Assembly (NCBI GenBank): GCA_900323505.1
Contig: OOIN01000001.1
Span: 992,001-1,056,000 of the forward strand
Direction: 5' to 3'
From: Ustilago trichophora
Taxonomy: Eukaryota > Basidiomycota > Ustilaginomycetes > Ustilaginales > Ustilaginaceae
DNA length: 64,000 nt
Part shown: one piece after another, positions 10,137-19,165 of the stretch
Numbering within the stretch: position 1 is the stretch's first letter
How the letters are laid out: each line of letters opens with the position of its first letter
Made by a program: the position numbers and the translations under genes
Notes under the pieces: generated by a model
What the model saw: the letters and a program-made list of their open reading frames with translations, nothing else
The model's database searches: none
What the model was told of the DNA's origin: nothing

Positions 10137-11801
10137 CTAATGATCCTCCTCTTTGTCCTCGTCATATCCATCACTTTCGTCATCCTCATCCTCTTGCGCC
10201 TCCGCCATGGCAACACCCGCCCTCCTCGTCTCCCTAACTCTGGTGTTACATCTCAGGCACTTCCAGCCCCTTCCTCCTGTGTCGTCTTCCTCATCCAGCT
10301 CGTCCTCCATCTCTTCATCCAACAATTGCTTTGCGATGCAGACGTAGCAGTATCTGTGCTGGCAGGGCACGGTCTCGTAAGGCGTAGTCACAATGGCATC
10401 TGCATAGGCGATGCCGTCGGGGGAGACGCCAAGTACCGCATTCCTCGCAGGGTCTGCGGCGGTGCTACTCGTGTTCGCATTGAGCGGTTGAGAGGTCGAA
10501 GAAGGTCGGTTGGGCGCGAGGAGGCCAGAGCTGGGGTCGAGCGGGTCCGAAGTGGGGATGCCCATCGACAAGCCGCCTGTTCCTAATTTGGTAGGATCGC
10601 GCTTGAGCCCAGTTTGCGATTCAAGGCGCTGATAGCAGATAGCGCATACTTCCGAGGGGAGATGGTGGTAAGGTCCTTTGTCTTGTTCGTCTTCCTGTGC
10701 AGTTGACTTTTCGCTATTCTTGCTGGAAGACTTGGAGCCAACGATCTGTTTGACGACCGGTATAGACACGTTGCTCCTGTGGAAGCGTGTTCGACCGGCT
10801 GCATCTTGCCTCATCCCAAGACGTCTACTGATTGCAAGTGGTAAGAGCCTCCATACGACAGCCAGAAGCTTGGGATGAGTGGGAAGCTTCATCAGCCTCC
10901 TAAACAACCTCTTTGGCCTGACAAGGGGCAGGAGGAAGAGCAAGAACTCGGTGAATGCATGCCATACGAGCTGTCGGTTCAAGAACTCGAACGAGACGTT
11001 TCTGTTCATCGTCCTCTGTGCATATGTCAGCCGCATACCGAGCACTCGGTCCGCTACGCTTCTGAATTTGCCATCCGCTAGGAAGACAGCAAAATTGGCT
11101 AGCACCAATGCCGACCATACGCGTTGAGATGCATCCGTGAGCTTCCACATGAGCCGACGAGGGTCGTTGTTGGGCATGTCAGAGTAGCTGAGTGATGTCA
11201 TGTGGTCCTGCCATTTGGAGCCGAGGTAAGGTGCGACGATGGTGAGGAGCGGATAAAGGGTGAGTTGGAGTTTCGACAAAGGCTGGTCCCTCGCAGTGGA
11301 TTGGAGAGCACCTCGGTGCGCCCACTCGTTGCGATACTTGAGATTTTGCAACATGGATCCGTATGAGGCGCCTCTGTCGACGATGCTGAACTTGAAGAGG
11401 GCCAGCTTGAGAAGGAGCAAGAGTTCGGGCTCGAGGTCCGAGGGAAGGGTGGATCGGATGGAGCCAAGTGCCTTCTTGACCGGATCTAACAACAGTTCGG
11501 CCAGTTCACGATCGAGCAGTTCGGCATCGAGCTGGTTGACACGCTGAATCTTGAGAATAGGTGTGGGGAAGCGTGGAAGGGAAGAGCGTATTGATGCAAT
11601 GGATGCTGTTGCTGCCTGCGATGCAGAGTGGTAGAATGGAGGCGGAGAAGGGATCTGTGCATCGGTTGAATTGGGATCCGAGGCGAGGGCTTCTGGAGAT
11701 GGAATGCCACCTACTTCCTGTGCAGAGGAGTGGGGAGGATCAGATGGTTGTGATGAGGGCCCCGCGACGGGTCGATTTGAGCCAGAAGAGTCTTGCGCCA
11801 T
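10137..11801 (-). CDS. PEX2: Peroxisome biogenesis factor 2 (PEX2, RING E3 ligase)
   Basis: A 554-residue protein with a Pex2/Pex12 N-terminal membrane region (residues about 70-340; conserved ALFKFSIVD and YRNEWAHRG-like blocks, hydrophobic FTEFLLFLLPL) and a C-terminal C3HC4 RING. RING ligands I can place are CAIC (Cys386, Cys389), CQHRYCYVC (Cys480, His482, Cys485, Cys488) and CLRC (Cys515, Cys518). PEX2 works with PEX10 and PEX12 in the peroxisomal membrane to ubiquitinate the import receptor PEX5. Two oddities: about 90 low-complexity residues separate the second and third zinc ligands, and the protein ends in a strongly acidic tail. The open frame extends 35 codons upstream to a TTG, but the first ATG is 11799-11801 and the extension has no conserved features. 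A peroxisomal thioesterase is encoded elsewhere in this window. Confidence 0.9.
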   Translation of the reverse strand: MAQDSSGSNRPVAGPSSQPSDPPHSSAQEVGGIPSPEALASDPNSTDAQIPSPPPFYHSASQAATASIASIRSSLPRFPTPILKIQRVNQLDAELLDRELAELLLDPVKKALGSIRSTLPSDLEPELLLLLKLALFKFSIVDRGASYGSMLQNLKYRNEWAHRGALQSTARDQPLSKLQLTLYPLLTIVAPYLGSKWQDHMTSLSYSDMPNNDPRRLMWKLTDASQRVWSALVLANFAVFLADGKFRSVADRVLGMRLTYAQRTMNRNVSFEFLNRQLVWHAFTEFLLFLLPLVRPKRLFRRLMKLPTHPKLLAVVWRLLPLAISRRLGMRQDAAGRTRFHRSNVSIPVVKQIVGSKSSSKNSEKSTAQEDEQDKGPYHHLPSEVCAICYQRLESQTGLKRDPTKLGTGGLSMGIPTSDPLDPSSGLLAPNRPSSTSQPLNANTSSTAADPARNAVLGVSPDGIAYADAIVTTPYETVPCQHRYCYVCIAKQLLDEEMEDELDEEDDTGGRGWKCLRCNTRVRETRRAGVAMAEAQEDEDDESDGYDEDKEEDH

Positions 11802-13125
11802 GGTGTGCGGGATAGGGAGGTGGCTGGTGTTGGTGGTGGTGATGGACACATGTACAGAAGCGAACAAAGGATTGCTTGCTTGGTGAATGGCTTTCCCCAC
11901 ATCCAACGGTTACAGTAGGTGGAGTGTCGTTTGGCCAAGACGCTGAAAGCCGATAGCCGGAGACTGGGCTTTGGCGCCAGAATTCACGAGGCTCACTTCT
12001 TGTGTCGCTTTCTCGCCCGTATAACATTCTTTTTCTAGGATGGGTGTGCGATACTAAGGGCTAACACTATAACGATTTTAACGCGTTGCTTCAGTTGCTG
12101 GCATGAATCGAAACGCTCGGCAAACGGGTCAAAGCATTGCATGCCAAGTGAAGCCTTGGCTGCATCCAACACAAACCTCGTCGTTCAAAGCTGCTTCGCT
12201 GTCAGTTGGTTCAATCCGGCGTTGACATCCGAGGGTTTCGTGCTACCGTACCGCGGGTCGAGACGTCCGCAGCCCATCTCCTGGCCCCTTGATGCTTACG
12301 GCAAGTCTTGTAAAAAGGATACGCACAATCCTGGGCAGACTTCAGCAGTCTTGAAAGCTGGTTGCATCCTGCGTCGTGGGCTCTGGCTGAGACGATTACT
12401 ACTGTAGCTCGGCCAGAGGATGGTTACAAAGAGGCAACAAAGCCATCATCATCATTTTTGCGCGCCGACGCCGAAGCGCCGGAATTGCATGGTGCAGATC
12501 AGCGCTGCGCATTCGCTTGAAATTGGTTAAAAATGGTTGAAAGTGCGCACACTTCCATTTCAAAAGTGCTCGCGCAGATCGCGTCAATCACCCTCTCTGA
12601 AATTTGCTTTGAAACCAACACTCACACTTTCGTGTCACTTTTCTTCCCGACCCGCCTCTGATTCTTGGCCTGCAGCTCACAAAAGGTCCCTTTTGCTGCC
12701 GTCCTTTGGTGGGTCTTGTTTGACCTTCGTTTGGAGCGTTGGCATGTTGTGCTCCAAAGATCGCCAACTTGCTTGTGCGCAATTCCAAGCTCGGCATGAC
12801 AGTACAGTACAGCACCACGTCTGCCCAAGAATCGCCGCTAAAGTTAACCACAGCAGTTCGGTGTCAAGCTCGTCACCGTGCGCAAACCTCGTCTCTCAAG
12901 TTACACACCCCAGCCGAGCACATTCGATCAAGGGTGCCGACTGAGCGCTGCGCACACTTTTGCCCATCTGTGCATCAGCTTCATTTACATTCCCCCACTT
13001 TCTCTCGTTTCTCTTCCTTCTCCTCCCACTCTTCCTCACCACCACCACCACCACCATCTTCTCCTCTTCCTTCAACACTTCCAGTCTTTACTCGTCGCAG
13101 GACCCTACTCTCTTTATCTCTCAAA
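11802..13125. promoter_or_regulatory. Divergent intergenic region PEX2 / PEBP-like gene
   Basis: 1.3 kb with no supportable gene. The last 150 bp before the PEBP-like ATG are strongly pyrimidine-rich and contain a CAC/ACC trinucleotide run (13037-13056), typical of the leader of a highly expressed fungal gene. A single ACGCGT lies at 12081-12086, and a GACAGTACAGTACAG repeat sits near 12798-12812. Confidence 0.5.
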
Positions 13126-14022
13126 ATGGCTTTCTCCAAGACTTCGCTCCTCGCCACCGCCCTCCTGGCTATGGGCTCCGTTGTCTCTGCCCAGAGCAGC
13201 TCCGCCTCGTACGACCAGGTCGCTCAGATCCAGCTCACCTTCCCCGCTGCTGACCTCACCCCCGTCCCCGTCCCTGCCTCGTGGCTCGACATCCAGGGTG
13301 TCCTCAACGTCACTTTCGGCGACGTTGGCGTCTCCAACCTCGGTGACAGGCTCACCGTCGCACAGGTTCAGCCTGCTCCCAGCTTCCGCATCAGCGGACA
13401 GACCCCTGCTGCCTCCAACGCCTCGGTCTTTGGCAACAACAAGCGCTTCACCGTTGCTTTCCTTGACGCTGGCGTAGCTGGCAAGAACACCTCCACCGAG
13501 GTCTTCTGCCACTACCTCGGCAACAACTTCACCCTCGATGCCAGCAGCGGCCAGCTCAGGAACCAGACCGCCGCTCGTGTCGCTTACGGCGCTCCCCTCC
13601 CCGCTACCAACGACGGCCCTCACCGATACATGCAGCTCGTCTTCCAGCAGTTTGACAACTTCACTGCCCCCGCCTCGCCCGCTGCCAACGCTCCCATCCA
13701 GCGCCTCGAGCTCCAGAACTACTACCGCAACGCCAACGGTGGTCTCGGCAAGATTGTTGCTGCCAGCTACATCCAGATCGAGGTTGGTCAGGCTACCGCT
13801 CCCAGCTCAACTGCCCCTGTCTCCCAGGCTAGCATCACCGCCCTTGCTGCCAGCAAGAGTGGCGCTGCCGGCTCCAAGACTGGCGCTGCCGCCACTTCCT
13901 CCAACACCTCGGGCTCCGGCTCGGCTGGCAAGAACGCCGCCTCCTCCATGCTCGGTGGTGTCTCGATGGCCGGTATTGTTGCTATGGGCTCGGCTGCTCT
14001 TGTCGGTGCTGCCATGCTCTAA
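13126..14022 (+). CDS. Secreted PEBP-like protein, probably GPI-anchored
   Basis: A 298-residue protein. It has an N-terminal signal peptide (about residues 1-22, ending VVSA), a PEBP-like domain (about 30-225), then a Ser/Ala/Gly/Thr-rich linker and a hydrophobic C-terminus after small residues (KNAASS), which fits a GPI-anchor signal. The best PEBP landmark is GPHRYMQLVFQQ, the second conserved region of phosphatidylethanolamine-binding proteins. The first conserved region, normally DPDxP, is not intact: the matching place reads FLDAGVAG. There are several N-glycosylation sequons (NVT, NTS, NFT, NQT). Codons are strongly biased to C-ending forms, far more than in neighbours, so high expression is likely. 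The open frame runs upstream to a TTG at 12739, but the ATG at 13126 starts the signal peptide and follows a CAAA context. The ligand and role are unknown; the cell surface is the inferred location. Confidence 0.8.
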   Translation: MAFSKTSLLATALLAMGSVVSAQSSSASYDQVAQIQLTFPAADLTPVPVPASWLDIQGVLNVTFGDVGVSNLGDRLTVAQVQPAPSFRISGQTPAASNASVFGNNKRFTVAFLDAGVAGKNTSTEVFCHYLGNNFTLDASSGQLRNQTAARVAYGAPLPATNDGPHRYMQLVFQQFDNFTAPASPAANAPIQRLELQNYYRNANGGLGKIVAASYIQIEVGQATAPSSTAPVSQASITALAASKSGAAGSKTGAAATSSNTSGSGSAGKNAASSMLGGVSMAGIVAMGSAALVGAAML

Positions 14023-14473
14023 GTGTATGCCCAAATTTCATCCACACTCTTCTGATGACCGGCTAAAGCGCTGCGTCGTTGCTGTATATACATCCGATCC
14101 TAAAGTCAAAAATCTGTTCTCATTCAATCATGAACTTTTCCGGTGTGCTGTCAAGTGGGTGAACGTGTGTCCAAGATGGGTCGCACAAGGGCCTGCTAAG
14201 ACATGTGCACAGTGAATGAAAATTTTCTTTAGTCTGTTAGGGCTTGCTGATCAACAATTTCAAAGGAATCGCAAAATGAGATCTGAGAAGAAATGAAAGG
14301 GTGCCAAAACCGACAGCGAACGAGCCACGTCGGCAATTTAATTTTCTAGCTCGCCTTTGCCTTTCTGTGCTGGTGTGCCAGCCAGCGCTAGCACTTCTTC
14401 TTGTGCCAGGTTGCTCATCCTGATCTTCTTCACTTCCCACCACATCACCTTCCCCCGCAATCATTCGGCCAGG
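14023..14473. other. Intergenic, tandem spacer before ER J-protein gene
   Basis: 450 bp with the 3' flank of the PEBP-like gene and the promoter and leader of the J-protein gene. The last 100 bp are pyrimidine-rich. I see nothing else. Confidence 0.6.
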
Positions 14474-15526
14474 ATGAAGCTTCACCGCTTCCTCCTCGTA
14501 GCCTCTGTGCTACTCCTAGCCATCTTCACCATCACCGCCTCCGCCGCTACCAACTGGGACAAGGACGACCATGAGATCTTCGAACTCCAATCTGCTCTCG
14601 AAAAATCCGAGGGCAAAGGTGCCACGTTTTACTCGATTCTCAACATTCCTCGCTCTTCCAACCAGGCCGAAATCAAGCGTGCCTATCGCAAGAAGTCGCT
14701 CGAGCTTCATCCCGATAAGAACTCGGGTGTTGCTGGAGCCCAGCAGAGGTTCGAACGTCTGGGACTGGTGTACAAGATCTTGCGAGATGGAAGGAAGGAT
14801 CGATACGATCATTTCCTGAGTAAAGGCTTCCCAAAGTGGAGACAGAATGGGTACTTTTATGAGAGGTATAGGCCAGGTCTCGGTGCGGTCGTGGTGGGAA
14901 TCGTGCTGTTTAGCATGATGGTCGAGGTTGGAATCAGTCGATTGACGAGTGGTCAAGAGAGGGCAAAGATCGAACGCCTCAAGATGTCGGCTCGCCTAGT
15001 TGCTTGGGGTCCTCGCTACCAGGCTCTGCTGGCATCTCTTCTCTACGCCGACTCCATCACCCCCGCACTGCCCACATCGAAGATCCCTGCTACGGAAAAG
15101 AAAGTCCGCGTACCAATTACAGGATTCCCTACTCTTCCCGCCTTCCCTTCCCCCGCCTCCATCAAATCCGGCTCCGTTGACTGGGACGTCCAAGAATCGC
15201 TCACCCGTAGCGTCATTAACAACCCCAGCGCTTCCGAAGGCGCACCCATCGTGGAATGCCTCGTACACGAAACAGATGTCTTGCTCCTCGACAAGTTTTC
15301 CGGAGATTGGGTCAGGTTGGATGAGGACGACGCACGTCCAAGTCAGATGCACCAGACGTGGCCTTTCAGACTCGTCAGTGCCCTGGTGAACAAGGTCACT
15401 GGCAAGCACGAGGATGTCCTGGCCGAAGTCGAGGACGAAGTTGAGGAGATCAAGGAGGATGTTAAGGAGAAGGCAAATGGAGTCGCAAAGAAGGCTAAGA
15501 AGGGTGGTAGCAAGAAGAACAAGTAA
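14474..15526 (+). CDS. ERJ5: ER membrane J-domain protein, ERJ5-like
   Basis: A 350-residue type I membrane J-protein. In order: signal peptide (residues 1-24), J domain (about 46-113) with the essential HPD at residues 79-81, one membrane segment (about 135-155, GAVVVGIVLFSMMVEVG), and a cytosolic tail that becomes Glu/Lys-rich. The last four residues are KKNK, a canonical KKXX dilysine ER-retrieval signal in the right topology. In yeast, Erj5 has this arrangement and works as a J-protein co-chaperone supporting lumenal Hsp70 (Kar2/BiP). The ATG at 14474 begins the signal peptide; the upstream open frame starts at TTG and is not needed. It converges with RIX1, about 195 bp between stops. The symbol is by topology and domain and is less certain than the family. 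Confidence 0.82.
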   Translation: MKLHRFLLVASVLLLAIFTITASAATNWDKDDHEIFELQSALEKSEGKGATFYSILNIPRSSNQAEIKRAYRKKSLELHPDKNSGVAGAQQRFERLGLVYKILRDGRKDRYDHFLSKGFPKWRQNGYFYERYRPGLGAVVVGIVLFSMMVEVGISRLTSGQERAKIERLKMSARLVAWGPRYQALLASLLYADSITPALPTSKIPATEKKVRVPITGFPTLPAFPSPASIKSGSVDWDVQESLTRSVINNPSASEGAPIVECLVHETDVLLLDKFSGDWVRLDEDDARPSQMHQTWPFRLVSALVNKVTGKHEDVLAEVEDEVEEIKEDVKEKANGVAKKAKKGGSKKNK

Positions 15527-15721
15527 TCCCCTTCTACTCAAGACAGCGCTAGTGTTCATCGTGCTCATTAGACTTGAAACTGCTGTTTTCCAGCAAGACC
15601 ATACCAAACATCCGATCAAGATCAAATCATAGCAATGTGCATGTGTGTGGATTGCCCGTGTGAATCAAGCTTTGAGATGCATTGCGAGCTGGCGTTGCCA
15701 AGATGTTCAAGAAGCCTACTT

Positions 15722-18583
15722 TCAGGCCTCAACCTCCTCTTCTTCGTCATCATCAGATTCACCCATATCAATCTCGGGCATATCCTCATCATCATCGTCA
15801 TCATTGCCACTCAGAACCACCACCTCTGTCTCCTTGACCACGCTTTCCACTTGGCCCTGGGAAGCTTCACCATCTTTTCCGTCATTGAGCACTTCCTTGA
15901 CAACCTCCGCCACTTGCTTGTCAACCACCTCCGCAGCCTTCTCCACTGCGGCATCGTTTATACTGGCCACTGCGGCCAGAGTGGACGAGGCGGGCTGAGA
16001 TAGTCTTCCCGGACTCAAGAAGGTATTGGAGCCAGCCGCAGTGTCGAGACTGGGCGAACCGTGGCGCGACAGTGCAGGCGGGTGCGAGGTGGACGGGCTG
16101 CCGATGCGAGGTGTGCTAGGTCGGTGAGAAGGTTTCACCGGGTCCGGGGAGAAGATGCGTTTCTCCACTGGGGAGCGACGAGGTGAAGTGGGTAGACCCA
16201 GACCGATGTTGGTCGAGGTAGAAGGAGCAGCCGTGGTAGTGGTGCTGGTAGAAGCTTCGGCACCAGTGGCTTTGAACAGCTCGTTCGACTCTGCTGCGAT
16301 CGCGTCTACGTCCATCCTTGCCTCTCCGCTTTCGGCTTCTTCCTCTTCGGTGACCGCCTCTCCACCTATAGCTCCGAGCACGGCTGCGGTAGCTCCCGTG
16401 ATGCTCGATCCCAAAGCTTCGCTGCTGGCAGGAATCGCATGACCAACGTCGGATGCACCAGCGAGCTTGGCTCCCTCAGGCGCAGCTTCCAGATCATCAC
16501 CCGCGCGAGGACCGAATCCGACCCCTTTGGCGATGGGTACAAACTTGCCCTTCCTACTAGCGTGCACCAATGCCAGCGCGCGCTCGGCGGCACTTCGAAT
16601 CCTGGCATCTCCCGCACCGCTGGGCGCATTCGCAATCCTGCCCAACACAGGGATCGCCCGTGGCAGAACCAGAGCCAGCGTGCTAGATGCAGAGTCGAGG
16701 CACATGTCTGCAAGTGTCTCGACTGCCGTGTGAAGCAGGTCGACAGGGGTTGGCGCTCCAGGACCGGCACTTTTGTTGCGGAGAGTGGCGGATTGGGTGA
16801 AGATTGAATCGGAAAGCGACTCGACGAGCGCAAGGACGGTCTGGATGCAGAGTTGGAGCTGGTCGTAGTGGACCTGACTCAGGGAGGTTGTCAGGAGAGG
16901 GTAGACGGAGACCAGGATCTGAAGTGCCGCTTGGACCGAGGCGAGATCCTCAACGCTAAGCGAGTGGATGCGATCCTTGAGGGCGACGTTGGAGGCGAAC
17001 ATCGAGTCGGATTCGTAAAGGCGTGCTTTCTTGGCTTTCCTGCCGTCGCTAGAGGTTGCAGTAGAAGAGGTCTGCACGGGTTGAAGCACTGCCTTTGCTA
17101 ATTGGGTCACTCCAAGGCGGGCAAGACGCAAGGTAGTTCGTCCTGCGGGATCGAGTGGAAGAGCGATGCCCTCTCTACCGACCAGGACAGCAAGCGTACG
17201 CATCGCCGCCAGCTTGACCCTGGTGCTGGCCAAGTCGGACACACCACTGCTGATACCTGCTTCAGCAATGCGACAGATGTCTCCAAGGATCCTGGATGCC
17301 TCGAGTGGAATCGCCGCGGGGGCGGTGACGGCGAGCTGTGCGATCAGTGCCAATGCTCTCGTGTGGAGCGTGGGGAGGTGGGCTGCCTGCAGCGAGCACA
17401 ATTTGGCTTCGGCAGTAGGCTTGAATCTGCTGCTAAGATCCAGCCTCAGCATGTCCAAAGCGAGGGTGATTAGCTTTCCTGCGGGGATCGGCACAGGTCG
17501 AGAAGTCGCAGCCCGCAGATGCGAGTTAATGAGCCCCGTGCGACCACGACTGCCCAGAAGCAGGGCAAGCCTTTGGTGTGCTACCTTTGTTGCGGCCATG
17601 GGATCCTTGGGGTACTGGCCGAGGTTCTTGTACGTCGCAACATCCTTCCCATCTGCGCCGAGTTGAGAAGCATCGGTGGCCTGGTAGCTGGAAATGGCAT
17701 GGCGCCAAGCTTCAGAAGCAAGATGAAGCTGACTGTCGAGTGTAGCTTGCCAGAGCTGAGACTGGGTGGTACGGGCCGAGCCGCCGGAAGCATCGCTGCC
17801 CTTGGAGGCCAGAGCGCCGGTGAGGTGAAGGGAAGAGAGAACAGCGGCAGCAGCAGTGAAGATGGGCTGAGGGATGGTCTGGGCATCTTCGCGGTAGAGA
17901 AGAGAAGTGATGCATTCGTGGATGCGCGACGAGACGGGTCGGAACTGTGCTGGATGAGAGTACAGGAGACGGTCGAGGAAGATCAAGACAGTGTGGAGGT
18001 GGGTCCCGAATGCAGCGGTACCATCTGTCTCTTGCTTTGCGAGGATGCTCTCTAGGAGTTGGGCGAGCCCGACAGCAAACTTGGGAAGATTGGGGTGCAC
18101 GATTTGTCGGTAAAACTCCTGCCTTGATGCAATGTTCTCCGGGAAGAGGTGGGTCACAGAAAGCTGGAGTGCAGCAGCGAGGAGGCGATCCGACTGCTCA
18201 CGCTGCAGCAGAAGTTTGTCTGGAGCTGAAAGTAGGTTTACGATCTGAGTAGCCCATGTTGCAGCATTTGCTACAAGGTGGTCATTCCATACAGCGGGAT
18301 CCTGCTGAATCCAGAGATGAGCGAGACGATATCCGAGAACGTTTTGGGAGGAAATGAGCGAGTTGATGCGAACAGTGAGTTTGTGTTGCGTCTCATCTTG
18401 CGGTATCTGAGCTAGAAGCCCAGATTGGCTGACGATGGTCAGAACGTCGTCGGCTTGAGATGCATCGGAGGAGGACGAGGTGATGAGGTTCAGGAGAAGG
18501 TCGAGTCGGGATGCAGACCGTGCTGGACCGGGCAGCTCGAAAACAGCCGCACCAGAGCTGCCAAACAGCAATCCAGAGGACAT
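15722..18583 (-). CDS. RIX1: Pre-rRNA-processing protein RIX1 (PELP1-type)
   Basis: A 953-residue single-exon protein. The N-terminal 230 residues match the RIX1 domain (helical, with landmarks such as LLNLITSSSS, RINSLISS and RLAHLWIQQD). More helical-repeat sequence follows to about residue 700, then a Ser/Pro/Thr-rich linker, and an acidic C-terminus rich in Asp/Glu (DDDDDEDMPEIDMGE and beyond), as in animal PELP1. Rix1 with Ipi1 and Ipi3 joins late nucleoplasmic 60S pre-ribosomes, recruits the AAA ATPase Rea1, and is needed for ITS2 processing. The ATG at 18581-18583 is the first in frame. It is transcribed divergently from SEC10 with 582 bp between starts. Confidence 0.85.
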   Translation of the reverse strand: MSSGLLFGSSGAAVFELPGPARSASRLDLLLNLITSSSSDASQADDVLTIVSQSGLLAQIPQDETQHKLTVRINSLISSQNVLGYRLAHLWIQQDPAVWNDHLVANAATWATQIVNLLSAPDKLLLQREQSDRLLAAALQLSVTHLFPENIASRQEFYRQIVHPNLPKFAVGLAQLLESILAKQETDGTAAFGTHLHTVLIFLDRLLYSHPAQFRPVSSRIHECITSLLYREDAQTIPQPIFTAAAAVLSSLHLTGALASKGSDASGGSARTTQSQLWQATLDSQLHLASEAWRHAISSYQATDASQLGADGKDVATYKNLGQYPKDPMAATKVAHQRLALLLGSRGRTGLINSHLRAATSRPVPIPAGKLITLALDMLRLDLSSRFKPTAEAKLCSLQAAHLPTLHTRALALIAQLAVTAPAAIPLEASRILGDICRIAEAGISSGVSDLASTRVKLAAMRTLAVLVGREGIALPLDPAGRTTLRLARLGVTQLAKAVLQPVQTSSTATSSDGRKAKKARLYESDSMFASNVALKDRIHSLSVEDLASVQAALQILVSVYPLLTTSLSQVHYDQLQLCIQTVLALVESLSDSIFTQSATLRNKSAGPGAPTPVDLLHTAVETLADMCLDSASSTLALVLPRAIPVLGRIANAPSGAGDARIRSAAERALALVHASRKGKFVPIAKGVGFGPRAGDDLEAAPEGAKLAGASDVGHAIPASSEALGSSITGATAAVLGAIGGEAVTEEEEAESGEARMDVDAIAAESNELFKATGAEASTSTTTTAAPSTSTNIGLGLPTSPRRSPVEKRIFSPDPVKPSHRPSTPRIGSPSTSHPPALSRHGSPSLDTAAGSNTFLSPGRLSQPASSTLAAVASINDAAVEKAAEVVDKQVAEVVKEVLNDGKDGEASQGQVESVVKETEVVVLSGNDDDDDEDMPEIDMGESDDDEEEEVEA

Positions 18584-19165
18584 AGTGAGATGCGGTTCGA
18601 AGTACGACAGCTAACCGAGACGATCGAGCTGGTGGTTGTCGAATCTTTGATGGAGTGAAAGCAGGAAATGTGCAAGGATGAGAAGCTTCTTTTCCAAGAA
18701 GAGTACAAAATAATTCGCCTCATTCCCTTTTTTGGCTAAAATTCGACTTCCGAGTTCCATATTTCATAAAAGTGGAATTGCAGCCGGCCGGTAACGCTCC
18801 GCCAACTGAGCCGCACGGACGCTCATTCACTCACACCTTCTTGAAATGGTATGCTCACCATCAATCCGTTCAGATTTGTCTTCCACACACGAACAAGACA
18901 CACCTGTGTCGCTTTCTTCTCTTTAGCGACGACACATCAAAGCCTTGACGGCTCTGGTAAAAGCACACAGGAAGGCGAGTCGACCCGAGGAAGCCGCCGG
19001 ACACTCGGATCAAGATTGGCTCGGCGACCATGCTCTGCCACGTCGTTCCCTACCCATCATAACTTTACTCTCAGAGACTCTCATATACCCCGACTGCAAT
19101 ACTGAACACACAGACATTGCAGCTCCTCCGCTTCTCCAGTATCGCCGGTTCGTTGGTTTGGCAAA
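18584..19165. promoter_or_regulatory. Divergent promoter RIX1 / SEC10 with a possible spliced upstream ORF
   Basis: 582 bp. On the plus strand an ATG at 18846-18848 is followed at once by GTATGC (18849) and, 78 nt later, by a pyrimidine-rich acceptor TTCTCTTTAG ending at 18926. Splicing would create a 94-codon ORF that stops at 19208, overlapping the SEC10 start in another frame. This may be a leader intron plus an upstream ORF, or chance. The encoded peptide resembles nothing I know. Confidence 0.35.

Noticed and set aside
11802..11906. N-terminal extension of PEX2
   Set aside because: The extended frame starts at TTG and reads through leader-like sequence; the first ATG is at 11799-11801.
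12739..13125. 129-codon N-terminal extension of the PEBP-like protein
   Set aside because: It begins at TTG and would bury the signal peptide; the region is a pyrimidine-rich leader.
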